64,000 bases of DNA from Bacteroidota bacterium (GTDB lineage Bacteria > Bacteroidota > Bacteroidia > Cytophagales > Cytophagaceae), in NCBI GenBank assembly GCA_023458555.1, contig JAEWYS010000005.1:130375-194374 (forward strand), read 5' to 3'. The position numbers and the translations under genes are program-made. Of the stretch, positions 35,484 through 45,435 are shown piece after piece. How positions within the stretch are numbered: position 1 is the stretch's first letter; every line of letters begins with the position of its first letter. The notes below the pieces were generated by a model. That model saw nothing but the letters and a program-made list of their open reading frames with translations. It ran no database searches and was not told where the DNA came from.

Positions 35484-37727
35484 ATGACTTTTCTGCACCT
35501 AAAAGGAAGTTTTAATACCAGAGTCCCTTGGGTACTGTTTGCCTTGATTTGTTTGGGAAAAATCAATAGTAACGGCTCAGCTCGACTACCATCAGAGGTT
35601 TTGCTCGGATATGAAAGCGTACATTCAGATAAACATACATTTGATTTGGACGATAATGAATGTCCGGATATTATTCTTTCTTATAGTAAAACCGATGTAA
35701 GTTGTATCGGACCGGTTGGCGGTTCGGTTATTTTGAATGTAAGTGGGGGTAGACCTCCTTATAGCTATTTATGGAGTAATGGAGCAACGAGTAAGGATGT
35801 TGCCAATCTTGTATCCGGCATATATAGCGTGGTTGTGTCTGATCAGGATGGTTGTGAAGTATCTGAATCTATCCAGGTACTGGAAGGGGGTGAGCTAGGT
35901 ATCATTGCATCAGTTACCCAGGAACAATGTACGGTAAAGGGAGCAATTGATCTGACCGTAAGCGGAGGAACCCCGCCATATAGCTATTTGTGGAGTAATG
36001 GAGCAACTACTGAAGATGTTAGCGATCTTGAAGCAGGAGAATACCGTGTACAGATATCAGATTCCAAAGGGTGTCGATCAACTCATCATATAGAAGTGAC
36101 TTCCGATTTACCTTTTGATGTAAAAGTCTTTTATACAAATATAACAACACCACAGGCAAATGACGGAATAGCCACTGTGCAGACAGGGAATCAATGTACT
36201 CCGCCGGACACAACGACTGAAGATTGCGGTAGTTGTACTAGTTTCATTGCAATTGACAATGGAGCGATTGTAGTTAATAACGGTCAGAAAGTATGTTTGA
36301 CTGCATCGTCGTTTAATTCCGTTATTACTGTTACAGGCGGAGAGCTTGTTATATGCGGCAATGCAGTACCTGCTTCATTTAATTTTTCAGGTGGAAAAGT
36401 GACAGTTATAGGTGAACTGGAAATACCTAATACTACTACTATCGGTATAGAACAAATATTGGACAACTACGGTACTGTCACGTCACAGGCTGTACATGTA
36501 TCTGGTTTGTTCAGAAATCACGGAAACTTTACGTTGACAACAGGGAATCTTCATATCCAATCGGGAGGTACGGTAGTCAATACGAATACTCTTTCTATTA
36601 GAATGGGCGGAATAGGGAATAACGGAGAATTGTCTAATTCCGGGCGTCTGACAGTTGTAAAAAATATTGAATTGAGGCAAAATGGATTATTAATCAATAG
36701 CTGCACGATAAAAGCCGATACAGTATATTGTATAGAAGGTTTTACAAATTACGGAAGCATTCTTGCCAGTGTTATTGAAGTACATAACGATGATGTTGAG
36801 ATAGAATTGGGTGGAGGTAGTAGCATATATGCCCAAAAAGCTGAGTTGAAAGGTACAATAACTAACGATGGAAATACATGTGCCTTAGTAAAGGCGACTT
36901 CCATGTTATGGATTAGTCCTGATGCGGTTGTGACTGGAAATATAAACTTTTGCAGTTCTGATTGTATATGTGAGTTGCCTTCCGGGAGTTGTTCTGTAGT
37001 CTGGTCAAACTCAGAGACAGGTAATACAATCACCGGGCTATCAGCAGGTACCTATATTGCAAGTGTGACTTGTGGTTCATGTACAGTAATGCGGACAGTG
37101 ACTCTGCGGGCGGGAGGTTCATTGGTAATTAACACAGAGCATGTCAATGAAGCTGAATATACAATATATGTTCCGGGAGTTGGTCCGGTCCAGGGACATA
37201 GTGGAATTTCCGCTTCTGAATTGATTCTGGAACCTCTGCTGCCGCCCTCCGGACACAAAGAGAAAGCGATGCTCACTATTGGAGTCGGGGAAGATCGTAG
37301 TCAACTTGAAATAGAGGTAGAATACGATCATACTCCGGTAATTACTGCGGTTCGTGCAAAGATGGATAATCAGTATATGGATATCAGTCAGGAGTATTAC
37401 ACCATTGAGAACGGCAACAAACTTTATTTTCATAATGAAAAGCCTGCAGAGGAGCCATACGTTGTTACTACCAATCTGATCAATGGTCTGAAGCTTGATC
37501 CTGCCTCAGAAACATTGGAGATTGACCTGCCGGGTACTTCTGTATTCAGTTCCGTATTGATGGGTATTAATAAAATTGAGGAAGGTACTCCTGTACAGGT
37601 AGTAGCTCCGGGCAGTACGCTGACATGGAATGCGTCCGGGGCTGCGACCGGCCTGTATGAGTTTACGCTTCAGCTTAGCGACCCGCAAACCACACGCACC
37701 TATAAGGGGCAATTTATAATCGAATAA
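35484..37727 (+). CDS. exported SprB-repeat surface protein
   Basis: The 747-residue protein has a hydrophobic leader (about residues 12-25) and then two SprB-like repeats whose cores start at residues 87 and 160 (SGGRPPYSYLWSNGATS and SGGTPPYSYLWSNGATT), 73 residues apart. The DNA of the two repeats is also very similar. Residues about 260-480 form a regular beta-solenoid-like stretch (VTGGELVICGN, GTVTSQAVHVSGLFRNHGNFTLTTG). A partial third repeat (VVWSNSETGNTITGLSAGTYIASV) is near 510. The end GLYEFTLQLSDPQTTRTYKGQF resembles a T9SS type A sorting tail, but weakly. SprB repeats occur in gliding adhesins. It opens the large operon; the next ATG overlaps its stop. Confidence 0.75.
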   Translation: MTFLHLKGSFNTRVPWVLFALICLGKINSNGSARLPSEVLLGYESVHSDKHTFDLDDNECPDIILSYSKTDVSCIGPVGGSVILNVSGGRPPYSYLWSNGATSKDVANLVSGIYSVVVSDQDGCEVSESIQVLEGGELGIIASVTQEQCTVKGAIDLTVSGGTPPYSYLWSNGATTEDVSDLEAGEYRVQISDSKGCRSTHHIEVTSDLPFDVKVFYTNITTPQANDGIATVQTGNQCTPPDTTTEDCGSCTSFIAIDNGAIVVNNGQKVCLTASSFNSVITVTGGELVICGNAVPASFNFSGGKVTVIGELEIPNTTTIGIEQILDNYGTVTSQAVHVSGLFRNHGNFTLTTGNLHIQSGGTVVNTNTLSIRMGGIGNNGELSNSGRLTVVKNIELRQNGLLINSCTIKADTVYCIEGFTNYGSILASVIEVHNDDVEIELGGGSSIYAQKAELKGTITNDGNTCALVKATSMLWISPDAVVTGNINFCSSDCICELPSGSCSVVWSNSETGNTITGLSAGTYIASVTCGSCTVMRTVTLRAGGSLVINTEHVNEAEYTIYVPGVGPVQGHSGISASELILEPLLPPSGHKEKAMLTIGVGEDRSQLEIEVEYDHTPVITAVRAKMDNQYMDISQEYYTIENGNKLYFHNEKPAEEPYVVTTNLINGLKLDPASETLEIDLPGTSVFSSVLMGINKIEEGTPVQVVAPGSTLTWNASGAATGLYEFTLQLSDPQTTRTYKGQFIIE

Positions 37728-38281
37728 TGAAAATAAAAGGAAGCACATTGAAAACTCCTGGAGTTATAATCGTTTGCGTTGCGCTGGCTTTTAGCATGTA
37801 TGCCGTGTACAAGGTGCAGCGCAGCCCGCGTATCGCATATGTGCGTAATGCGGTATTTGCCGAACAATATGCCGGTATGCAGGATGCCAGGAAGTTACTG
37901 GAACAAAAACTGAAAGAGTGGGAAGACAATGTGGATACGCTGGAGGCAAGGTATATGAGAAGCCTTGATCAATACAATAAAAATTACGCTTTGCTCAGTC
38001 TTTCTGAGCGTGAAGAGCTCAAAAAATCGATAGACCGGCAGGAGTATGAATTACAGCAGTATATAGCTGCTGTTGAAAAAAAAGCGATGGAGGAAAATCA
38101 GCGAAAACTGCAAGGGCTCACGGATCAGGTTAACCTCTTTATAAAAAAATATGCGGAGCAGCAGGGTTATGATCTCATACTTGGAGTAAGCGGAAATGGC
38201 AATATAGTCTATGGAGCCGAAACCATTGATCTGACCGATCAGATTCTGGAAGCATTAAACCGGGAATATTCAGGAGAATGA
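37727..38281 (+). CDS. OmpH/Skp-like periplasmic coiled-coil protein
   Basis: The 184-residue protein has one N-terminal hydrophobic helix (residues about 11-30) that looks uncleaved. A segment IAYVRNAVFAEQYAGMQDAR follows in the place of the Skp 'vd...i...' start, then a long charged coiled coil (about 55-140) and the closing YDLILGVSGNGNIVYGAETIDLTDQIL, typical of OmpH-family proteins. Skp is a holdase for unfolded outer-membrane and exported proteins in the periplasm. Its place in an operon of giant exported proteins suggests a dedicated, membrane-tethered chaperone; that role is inference. Start and stop overlap both neighbours. Confidence 0.8.
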   Translation: MKIKGSTLKTPGVIIVCVALAFSMYAVYKVQRSPRIAYVRNAVFAEQYAGMQDARKLLEQKLKEWEDNVDTLEARYMRSLDQYNKNYALLSLSEREELKKSIDRQEYELQQYIAAVEKKAMEENQRKLQGLTDQVNLFIKKYAEQQGYDLILGVSGNGNIVYGAETIDLTDQILEALNREYSGE

Positions 38282-38910
38282 AAAACCTGTGGTATATACT
38301 ATATTGTGCGCTGTTTACCTCCTGTAGCAGTGGTTTTTCTTCCGAACAGGATTTTTTCAACTGGATATCAGATGAAAATAACGGACTTATAAAAGAACGG
38401 GACTTTGGACGAATGAAAATTCGTGTAAAATATCTGCCGGATGAATACCTGGTATATAATGAACTCAAAAAAGCCGGAGCCGGTCGTTCCGTTGAGATGG
38501 CCGATTCATTGCGCGCCGCATATCGTGATACCCGTACTTTTCTGATGACTTTTGAGTTTGAGCAGGAGTTTCCGGGAGAAAATACGCTGTTGTACGGCAC
38601 AGACAGCTATGAAGCTTACAAAGAGCGTGTGGAACAGCTTAGCTTTAAGGCGGACAACTATATACGCGTTGAATGCGGATCCGGCGAGTACAGGCCGGTA
38701 TTGTGGACCCTGGAAAATACCCAGGCTCCGGGCAACAGGAAAAACCTCTATCTGGTTTTCCCCAAAGAAAAACCGGACGATCAGCGGATTTCCATGCTCT
38801 TCGAAGATTACTTGTTTGAAACAGGAATCAGTCGCTATGTTTTTAATAAAAAACACTTTGATCAGATTCCCGAATTTAGTTTTATTGACACTTTTCTAAA
38901 ACAGCAATGA
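38278..38910 (+). CDS. lipoprotein of unknown function
   Basis: The 210-residue protein starts MKNLWYILYCALFTSCSSG, a lipoprotein signal with lipobox LFTSC and the modified Cys at position 16. The remainder (EQDFFNWISDENNGLIKERDFGRMKIRVKYLP near the N-terminus) resembles no family I know. It has an alpha/beta pattern with many charged residues and would sit on the periplasmic side of a membrane. It overlaps the OmpH-like gene and the giant gene by ATGA on both sides, so it is part of the same coupled unit. Confidence 0.72.
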   Translation: MKNLWYILYCALFTSCSSGFSSEQDFFNWISDENNGLIKERDFGRMKIRVKYLPDEYLVYNELKKAGAGRSVEMADSLRAAYRDTRTFLMTFEFEQEFPGENTLLYGTDSYEAYKERVEQLSFKADNYIRVECGSGEYRPVLWTLENTQAPGNRKNLYLVFPKEKPDDQRISMLFEDYLFETGISRYVFNKKHFDQIPEFSFIDTFLKQQ

Positions 38911-41900
38911 AGAACAGACATCGTTTTGTACATAAAGTAATTGCCCTTTTTCTGGCTCAGAGTATACTGATACAGACAGTATTTCCTACACTTGCCTATG
39001 CCCTCACGGCAGGCCCCGCTTCACCGGAGTTTGCGAGCTTTGAGCCGGTAGCTACCACGGACATGGTCAATGTGTTTTCAGGAGATTTTACCTACAATCT
39101 CCCGGTCATTAATATACCGGGGCCGGAGGGTGCCGGTTACGCCCTTTCGTTGTCTTACCACAGCGGAGGAACCAGTGATGAGGAGGCTTCTTGGGTAGGG
39201 CACGGATGGACTATAAATCCGGGCGCTATCAACCGTAATGTACGCGGCCTGCCGGATGACTACAATGGTGCAACCATAAAGCGCTACAACAAAACATTGC
39301 CAAACTGGACAGCAACGGCCTATCATAAAGTAGCGCTGGAATTGTTCAGTAAAAGTGATCTGAAACTGGCTCAGCAGATGGAGGAAGGCCCCCAGTCTTC
39401 TTTCCCCTCCGTAAGCCTTTCGCAGACGTTGCGATACAACAACTATATGGGCTTTAACCGGATGTATGGAATGGCGGTAGGATACAAAGGTTCATTGAGC
39501 CTTGGTGCCAATTTCGGGGCATCTGGTATTACGTTCTCCGCTTCGATTAATGTAGGCAACATATTGTACAGACAATGGCAGAATGCTAAAAGAAAAGCCG
39601 AAGCAGAACAGAAAAAAGCGGATCCCGCCTTAAAAAAACAAAATGATAATGTTGTGGTGGAGGATGTTAAGTCTGTGAAGCAGAAGACAATGGATTACTC
39701 AAAGCAGATGAAGGCCATCGGCAAAAGAATGATTGGGGGAGCTCTGTCCAATATAAGTGTTTCTAGCTATGGTCTGGCAGCTTTTGAAAGCTTCGGGATG
39801 CCGCCTGTAGTGCATGATTACAAGGGGTTTGGATGCAATTTTAATACGTCCCAGCAACTCAATCTCTCTCAGGTTCCGGTTGGTATTGAGGCTGCTCAGC
39901 ACGGCAGTGTACGTGTGCAGTACAATGTGCCGGTATCCGATTTTCAGGCATATGGCTATGCGCACAATCTCAACAAGGATGATTTTGCGGATGACAATAC
40001 GGTCAGCAAGCTCAATGATTATTATGTCGAAAAAGCAAGTTCTTTTGATCAGAGAGACTTGTTTTTGGGTATACCCTTTGCCAATTACGATATATACGGT
40101 CTTAGCGGTGAAGGATTGTCCGGAAGCTTCCGCAGTTTCAATCTGAGTACCGGACACTATTATCCAAACTTTCTGGCAAGTGATGTCACTACCGTCAATA
40201 CCGGAGTAGAATTGATGCTGGGGCTTAATCTCGGGGTGGGGCTCAACTTCGGTATCGGCAATACCAAGATGCGGATAAAAGATTGGAGCAATCGCGGTAA
40301 TGCCGGTACGCGCCAGTATGATACGGAAGCCGGTTCTGTATATCGCTTTAATCACGATTTGGGAGGCAAAGTAGAATATAGTAATCACACAGAAGTGGAA
40401 AATGCCCGTCTGGTGGTCAAACCGGATATTCCTATGATCCGCGGAGCTTCGCCGCATATTAACGAAAACGGCATACATTCCTATCTGAACGCGGCCACTT
40501 CCGGTGAGCTGGCAGATCAGGCCACAGGCCGCTCTTCCTATATTACGGAAAAAAAGCAGGGCGATCGGGTAACAGGCTTCCGGATTACCAAAGAAGACGG
40601 CACACATTATCATTACGAAACAGCCGTATATTCCAAAAATATGATCCAGCTCAGTGTAGATGTACATCCCGACTGGCATGAAATAGAGAATTATAAGATG
40701 GTATACCGTAATACCCCGATCTCATCCGCCGGATTTGATGAAGACTTCCTCAACGATTATCAGACAGTAGTAGGAGAGGCCCGTCTCGGAGAGCAGGCAA
40801 AATATGCCACCGCATTTCTTCTTACGGCAATTACTACCCCGGAATATGTGGACCTGACCGGAGATGGTCCTACCGATGATGATTTCGGAGGATGGACACG
40901 TTTTGACTATGACCGTATCCATGAAGATTATCGCTGGAAGGTGCCTTATCAGGGACTTAACTATTCTTCCAATCAGCTGTCAGACCCGAAGGATGATCTT
41001 GGATCTGTGTCTACGGGAGAAAAAGAAGTGTACCTGCTTCGCAGGGTAGTTACCCGGACACATACAGCCTACTTCATGACCAACAAGTCCGATGCAGGTT
41101 TTGAGTCAGACAAATATAAGCCTTCCAATAAAGAAAGAAAGGACGGAATAAGCGCTTCTGCACGTACTGACAGCAAAACCGCGAGAGGAAGCCATCGACT
41201 TGAAAATCTCGAAAAAATAATCCTTGTATCCAACAACCGGAAAGAGATACCGATCAAGACCGTAAACTTTGCTTACAGCTACGAACTGGCAAAAAACTTA
41301 CCCAATAATGCAGAAAGTGGCAGCGCTTCTTCTGAAACGGGTAAACTCACACTTAAAAAAGTATGGTTTGAATATGAGGGTATTATCAACGCGCGTATCA
41401 GTCCGTATGAGTTTTTCTATCAATATAAGGATAGCAGAGATTTTAAACCCGAACTGAAACAAAAATACCCTTTACTGGCCGATTTCTTTGAGCTGTCCGG
41501 GGCCTTGACCGACGCGGCTCAGAATCCGGATTACTCCCCCTATGATCAGGATGCGTGGGGAAGACATCAGCCGATGGGGCCGGAGCAGGCGCAGAAGCAG
41601 CGGCCATGGCGCTATCAGGGTACCTTGCCCGAAGGCTATCAGTATGACCCTGCAGCTTATCAGCTCAAGCAGATCAGCCTGCCTTCCGGAGGGGAGATTC
41701 TGGTGGAATATGAAGAAAAAGACTACCGTTACGTACAGGATCGTAACGTAATGGCCATGGTCAGCATTGCCGGCTTTGACGATGACCGCGCAGGACTGCT
41801 GGGCGGCCAGCGATACAAAAAAGATCCCTGGTATACACTCAACCTTCAGGATATCGGTGTAGAAGCTTCTCAGGAGCTGGTTGATCAGATGAATCAGTAT

Positions 41901-44678
41901 TTCGTGACCGACGAAAACCGCATTTATTTCAGGTTTCTCTATCAGCTGGTGGGTAATGATATACCATCACTCACAGATTGCCGCTCAGAGTATATTGATG
42001 GCTATGTCAAAGTAGATACCGTACTGCTCGAAGGTACCGATGTCAAAGTGATACTGAACGGTGACGGTAGCACCTACGATGGCGGTGATAAAAACTATCC
42101 GATGACTCCGAGGCAGGCCTGTTATGACTTTTACTCCACCCAGCGGGTGGGTAAGTACGATGACCCCAACAGGAAATGTGCGCATGCAATGGACAGCTAC
42201 AACTCACGGGTGACTGATCTGGCTTACAGGGACAATCCTTCTACACTAAGCAGTGTCTGGGGCTTTCTGCAAAAAATGGGCTTTTCAGTCGAGATGATGG
42301 GTGAGGTTCATAAAAATCTCATTAATACTGGTCTGCAACCGCCCCTCAAAACAACGGTGTGTCGTGAGATGAATGCAGAGCTTTCCTATCTGAAAATACC
42401 AATGCCGAAAGCCAAGAAAGGCGGAGGCTGTCGTGTAAAACGGTTGCTGACCTATGACCCTGGAATAGAGTCGGGAGAAGCCGGCGTGGTCTATGGATCA
42501 CGATATCGCTATGAAGACGAAGATGGTAAAAGCAGCGGGGTAGCGACCAATGAACCGACTGATATGCGCGAAGAAAATCCGCTCGTTGGTTTTATCCCTA
42601 AGAAAAGTCAGACCTGGCTGAGTCGCCATACCGTTGGGAGAGACAAAGAGCAGACAGAAGGCCCGATCGGAGAAAGTCTCTTACCAGGAGCCAGTGTAGG
42701 GCACTCAAGAGTAGTGGTGGAAGGGATTCATCAGGGTAAGTCATCCAATGGTTTTGTTATTCAGCATTTTCATACCGTCAAAGAGTATCCCTACGACAAA
42801 GCCTACAGCTACCAGACCGCTGCTGAGGAAGGAGACCGCAAGTTTGATTTTACCGAAACACTCGGGGTAGATTACTCGGATCTGCACAGCAATCTGGCCA
42901 AAGACAAGGCGCCGATCAATGCCGGGTTATTCTCTTATAATTCAGATAAATTCTGGGCTACCCAGGGGTTCCGGTTTATTCAGACCGCTATGCACGGACA
43001 GCCGTCCTCGATCGAAAAGTACGGTGGCACCTACCAGCTATATCAGCAGAAACCAGACAATGTTCTTTTGGCTTTCGCCCAGCACACCAGTTATTTCGAA
43101 CCGGGAGAAAAGCTCCGGATGTTGTGTATGCAAAGCGACGGAAACGTGGAAGTGTATTTTGACAATCCCGGCAAGGAGATGGACATTGCCATGGAAATGA
43201 AGTCTGTCAAAGAACGAAGCATGGACTTCCTGCTTGAGGTAGACCTTAGTATCGGGCTTAGCGCCCCGCCGCCACCGTTTATCACCCTGATGGGTTCCTT
43301 TGAGTTTGCCGAAAATGTGCTCAATCTTCATACAACCAGCAAGGTTATCAGTTATCCTGTAGTGCAGAAGGCCGTGCGGGTATATCAGGACGGCGTCTGG
43401 GCCGAGACAGAGTACCTGGCTTTTGACAAAGCTACCGGAAAGCCCTTGCTGAGCCGTACGAGTGATATATATGACGGAGCCAGGCCTTTCTGTGCCAATC
43501 TGGATGGCAGTATATACAGCATGCTGCTGCCTGCCCACTGGTACTATCCGGAAATGGGGCAAATGGCCGAAGTAAATCTGAATCAGCATTACCGGAGCAA
43601 TCAGCTGGCGCATGGAGCGGGAACCATTGTATCGTACGGACCAAATGGCAACCCTGTCAAAACCGATTCAGAAGATAACGAGTATTTTCAGATACCTCTG
43701 CAGAATATTATCAATGCCCGGATCCAGACCTACGCCAAAGGAAGTGATCAGATGCACTGGTTTGACGGACCCGTTACCATAGATTATGGCCTGGATAATA
43801 CCACCAGACAAAAGCTGGATAAGCTGCATCGGCCGTGGCAGCAATATGTATACAAAACCGACATTAGTCCGATTACCCAAGTCCCGGTCTATCAGGCAGG
43901 GTTATATGCTGATTTTGTGCCATTTGATTATTCTGTGACCACTCAGAGTGCATCCTGGCTCAAAATCAGTGAGGTGACCCGTTATGCTCCGGATGGCTAT
44001 GCGCTGGAAGAAAAAGATGTGCTGGGCATACCATCAGCCGTGCGTTTCGGATACAGGCATACCCTGCCGGTCATTGCCGGAGCCAACTGCGAATACAGCA
44101 CCATCCATTTTGAAGATTATGAAAACAACGGGCAGGCAACAAATCTGTATGCGCATTCCGGGGCGAAATCACGCCGTCTTACTTCAGAAAGCACTACGAT
44201 TGTGCCATCCATAGGAGTGACGGACAGCCTTAAGTCTCAGGGAGCTTTTGTACGCCTGTGGCTGAAGTCGGATGTGCCGGTACATAAATTACTGAGAGCC
44301 GGTATCAGCGGGGGAGAGACAATTCCTGCTTCGCGTATAGCCAGTTCCGGAGAATGGTCTTTGTATCATTTCGCGTTTGCTCCGAAAATGCTTGCCGGGA
44401 TTTCGTCCGGATATTTATCGGTTGATCTTATCTATCCGCTGACCGGAGAGGAAATATACATCGATGATGTGCGCTTTCAGCCTATGGAAGCCGAAGCAAC
44501 CTGCTTTGTATACGACGCGGCAAGTCTTCGTCTGCTCACAAAGTTTGATGATCAGCATTTTGGCCGCTACTATCAGTACGATGCCGAAGGAAAACTGATT
44601 CGTGAGCTGGTCGAAACGGAGCGGGGTGTCAAGACCCTTCGCGAAGCCTATTACCATACACCTAAAAAAGACCGATAG
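38907..44678 (+). CDS. giant exported YD/SpvB-like protein (Tc-B-like N-terminal unit)
   Basis: This 1923-residue protein has a signal peptide (about 1-32, LAYALTAG). Near residue 35 it enters the block common to large Bacteroidota Rhs/SpvB proteins: MVNVFSGDFTYNLPVINIPGP, then LSYHSGGTSDEEASWVGHGWTINPGAINR and NVRGLPDDY. Long beta-rich segments follow. The last 60 residues hold one YD-like motif (FVYDAASLRLLTKFDDQHFGRYYQYDAEGKLIREL). There is no Rhs core motif and no toxin tip. In Tc toxins, TcB and the Rhs part of TcC close into a hollow shell around the toxin. By analogy this could be one wall of such a shell; that is inference. Confidence 0.75.
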   Translation: MKNRHRFVHKVIALFLAQSILIQTVFPTLAYALTAGPASPEFASFEPVATTDMVNVFSGDFTYNLPVINIPGPEGAGYALSLSYHSGGTSDEEASWVGHGWTINPGAINRNVRGLPDDYNGATIKRYNKTLPNWTATAYHKVALELFSKSDLKLAQQMEEGPQSSFPSVSLSQTLRYNNYMGFNRMYGMAVGYKGSLSLGANFGASGITFSASINVGNILYRQWQNAKRKAEAEQKKADPALKKQNDNVVVEDVKSVKQKTMDYSKQMKAIGKRMIGGALSNISVSSYGLAAFESFGMPPVVHDYKGFGCNFNTSQQLNLSQVPVGIEAAQHGSVRVQYNVPVSDFQAYGYAHNLNKDDFADDNTVSKLNDYYVEKASSFDQRDLFLGIPFANYDIYGLSGEGLSGSFRSFNLSTGHYYPNFLASDVTTVNTGVELMLGLNLGVGLNFGIGNTKMRIKDWSNRGNAGTRQYDTEAGSVYRFNHDLGGKVEYSNHTEVENARLVVKPDIPMIRGASPHINENGIHSYLNAATSGELADQATGRSSYITEKKQGDRVTGFRITKEDGTHYHYETAVYSKNMIQLSVDVHPDWHEIENYKMVYRNTPISSAGFDEDFLNDYQTVVGEARLGEQAKYATAFLLTAITTPEYVDLTGDGPTDDDFGGWTRFDYDRIHEDYRWKVPYQGLNYSSNQLSDPKDDLGSVSTGEKEVYLLRRVVTRTHTAYFMTNKSDAGFESDKYKPSNKERKDGISASARTDSKTARGSHRLENLEKIILVSNNRKEIPIKTVNFAYSYELAKNLPNNAESGSASSETGKLTLKKVWFEYEGIINARISPYEFFYQYKDSRDFKPELKQKYPLLADFFELSGALTDAAQNPDYSPYDQDAWGRHQPMGPEQAQKQRPWRYQGTLPEGYQYDPAAYQLKQISLPSGGEILVEYEEKDYRYVQDRNVMAMVSIAGFDDDRAGLLGGQRYKKDPWYTLNLQDIGVEASQELVDQMNQYFVTDENRIYFRFLYQLVGNDIPSLTDCRSEYIDGYVKVDTVLLEGTDVKVILNGDGSTYDGGDKNYPMTPRQACYDFYSTQRVGKYDDPNRKCAHAMDSYNSRVTDLAYRDNPSTLSSVWGFLQKMGFSVEMMGEVHKNLINTGLQPPLKTTVCREMNAELSYLKIPMPKAKKGGGCRVKRLLTYDPGIESGEAGVVYGSRYRYEDEDGKSSGVATNEPTDMREENPLVGFIPKKSQTWLSRHTVGRDKEQTEGPIGESLLPGASVGHSRVVVEGIHQGKSSNGFVIQHFHTVKEYPYDKAYSYQTAAEEGDRKFDFTETLGVDYSDLHSNLAKDKAPINAGLFSYNSDKFWATQGFRFIQTAMHGQPSSIEKYGGTYQLYQQKPDNVLLAFAQHTSYFEPGEKLRMLCMQSDGNVEVYFDNPGKEMDIAMEMKSVKERSMDFLLEVDLSIGLSAPPPPFITLMGSFEFAENVLNLHTTSKVISYPVVQKAVRVYQDGVWAETEYLAFDKATGKPLLSRTSDIYDGARPFCANLDGSIYSMLLPAHWYYPEMGQMAEVNLNQHYRSNQLAHGAGTIVSYGPNGNPVKTDSEDNEYFQIPLQNIINARIQTYAKGSDQMHWFDGPVTIDYGLDNTTRQKLDKLHRPWQQYVYKTDISPITQVPVYQAGLYADFVPFDYSVTTQSASWLKISEVTRYAPDGYALEEKDVLGIPSAVRFGYRHTLPVIAGANCEYSTIHFEDYENNGQATNLYAHSGAKSRRLTSESTTIVPSIGVTDSLKSQGAFVRLWLKSDVPVHKLLRAGISGGETIPASRIASSGEWSLYHFAFAPKMLAGISSGYLSVDLIYPLTGEEIYIDDVRFQPMEAEATCFVYDAASLRLLTKFDDQHFGRYYQYDAEGKLIRELVETERGVKTLREAYYHTPKKDR

Positions 44679-44679
44679 T

Positions 44680-45435
44680 ATGAGCCGCTTGTTTAGATAC
44701 CTTATATATACCATTAGTATCACGCTTTGCTGCGGGCATTGGGTATTGGGACAGCAGGCTGATACTTCCTGTGTCGGACTGGTAAAGGATTATGTAAAGC
44801 GTATGCAGGAGTACGGACGGCCCAGGGGAAAGGAAGTTTATTTTATGGATATGCAGGTCAATACGGTCTACAATCCCGAATACGCAAAAAACGACAGCGA
44901 TGTACGGGTACGCATGTATCTGAGTACAGACAAGATGCAATACGAGAGCAGCTATGTAAGTCTGTATCAGGATCCGCATGACGCTTTTACAATTGTGCAT
45001 CCGCAAAAGCTTATTGTCTGGAATCAGGGAGGCGCCTTACGGGAACAGAAGGAAAGCTATGCGACCTTGCTGTCCATCAGCGATACGCTTTTTGCACGGA
45101 GCAAAGTGATATCCTGCCGGAATATGGAAGAAGACGGACGCCGGCTCAGAGAAGTAGTATTGCAGCCGGATGCGGGCTACAGACGAAGCCGCAGAGTACA
45201 ACAGGTCGTATACCATTACGATCTCAGCGAAAAAAGGGTATACCGCAGTACCATATACTATACGGAGGAGGCGTCCCGGCAGCGGGAAACCACCACCTAT
45301 CACCGGCTAAGCTTTGACCAGTCCGCTATGCCCTTTAGCCGTGCCGAACGGGTGATCTTTCAGGCCAGCGGCAAGCCGGTCGGGAAGTATAGCGGCTATG
45401 AAATAATTGACAACAGAAAACTTTCGCGCGAATGA
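44680..45435 (+). CDS. small exported protein, LolA-like fold possible
   Basis: The 252-residue protein has a signal peptide (MSRLFRYLIYTISITLCCG, cleavage after VLGQ). The mature part alternates strands and short helices (VYFMDMQVNTVYNPE, VRMYLSTDKMQYESSYVSLYQ, YHYDLSEKRVYRSTIYYTEE). This is reminiscent of LolA/LppX-type lipoprotein carriers, but no signature proves it. I start at ATG 44680, one base after the preceding stop; a longer in-frame start at 44602 would overlap it. The gene overlaps the next one by ATGATGATG. It may help fold or shuttle the giants. Confidence 0.65.
   Translation: MSRLFRYLIYTISITLCCGHWVLGQQADTSCVGLVKDYVKRMQEYGRPRGKEVYFMDMQVNTVYNPEYAKNDSDVRVRMYLSTDKMQYESSYVSLYQDPHDAFTIVHPQKLIVWNQGGALREQKESYATLLSISDTLFARSKVISCRNMEEDGRRLREVVLQPDAGYRRSRRVQQVVYHYDLSEKRVYRSTIYYTEEASRQRETTTYHRLSFDQSAMPFSRAERVIFQASGKPVGKYSGYEIIDNRKLSRE

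Noticed and set aside
37640..37727. T9SS type A sorting domain at the end of the SprB-repeat protein
   Set aside because: The last 30 residues have a similar strand pattern but lack the full conserved blocks of the domain; I mention it only as a weak resemblance.
39699..40679. Open frame of 326 codons on the minus strand
   Set aside because: It is antisense to the 1923-residue protein, with no family resemblance and an unbalanced composition.
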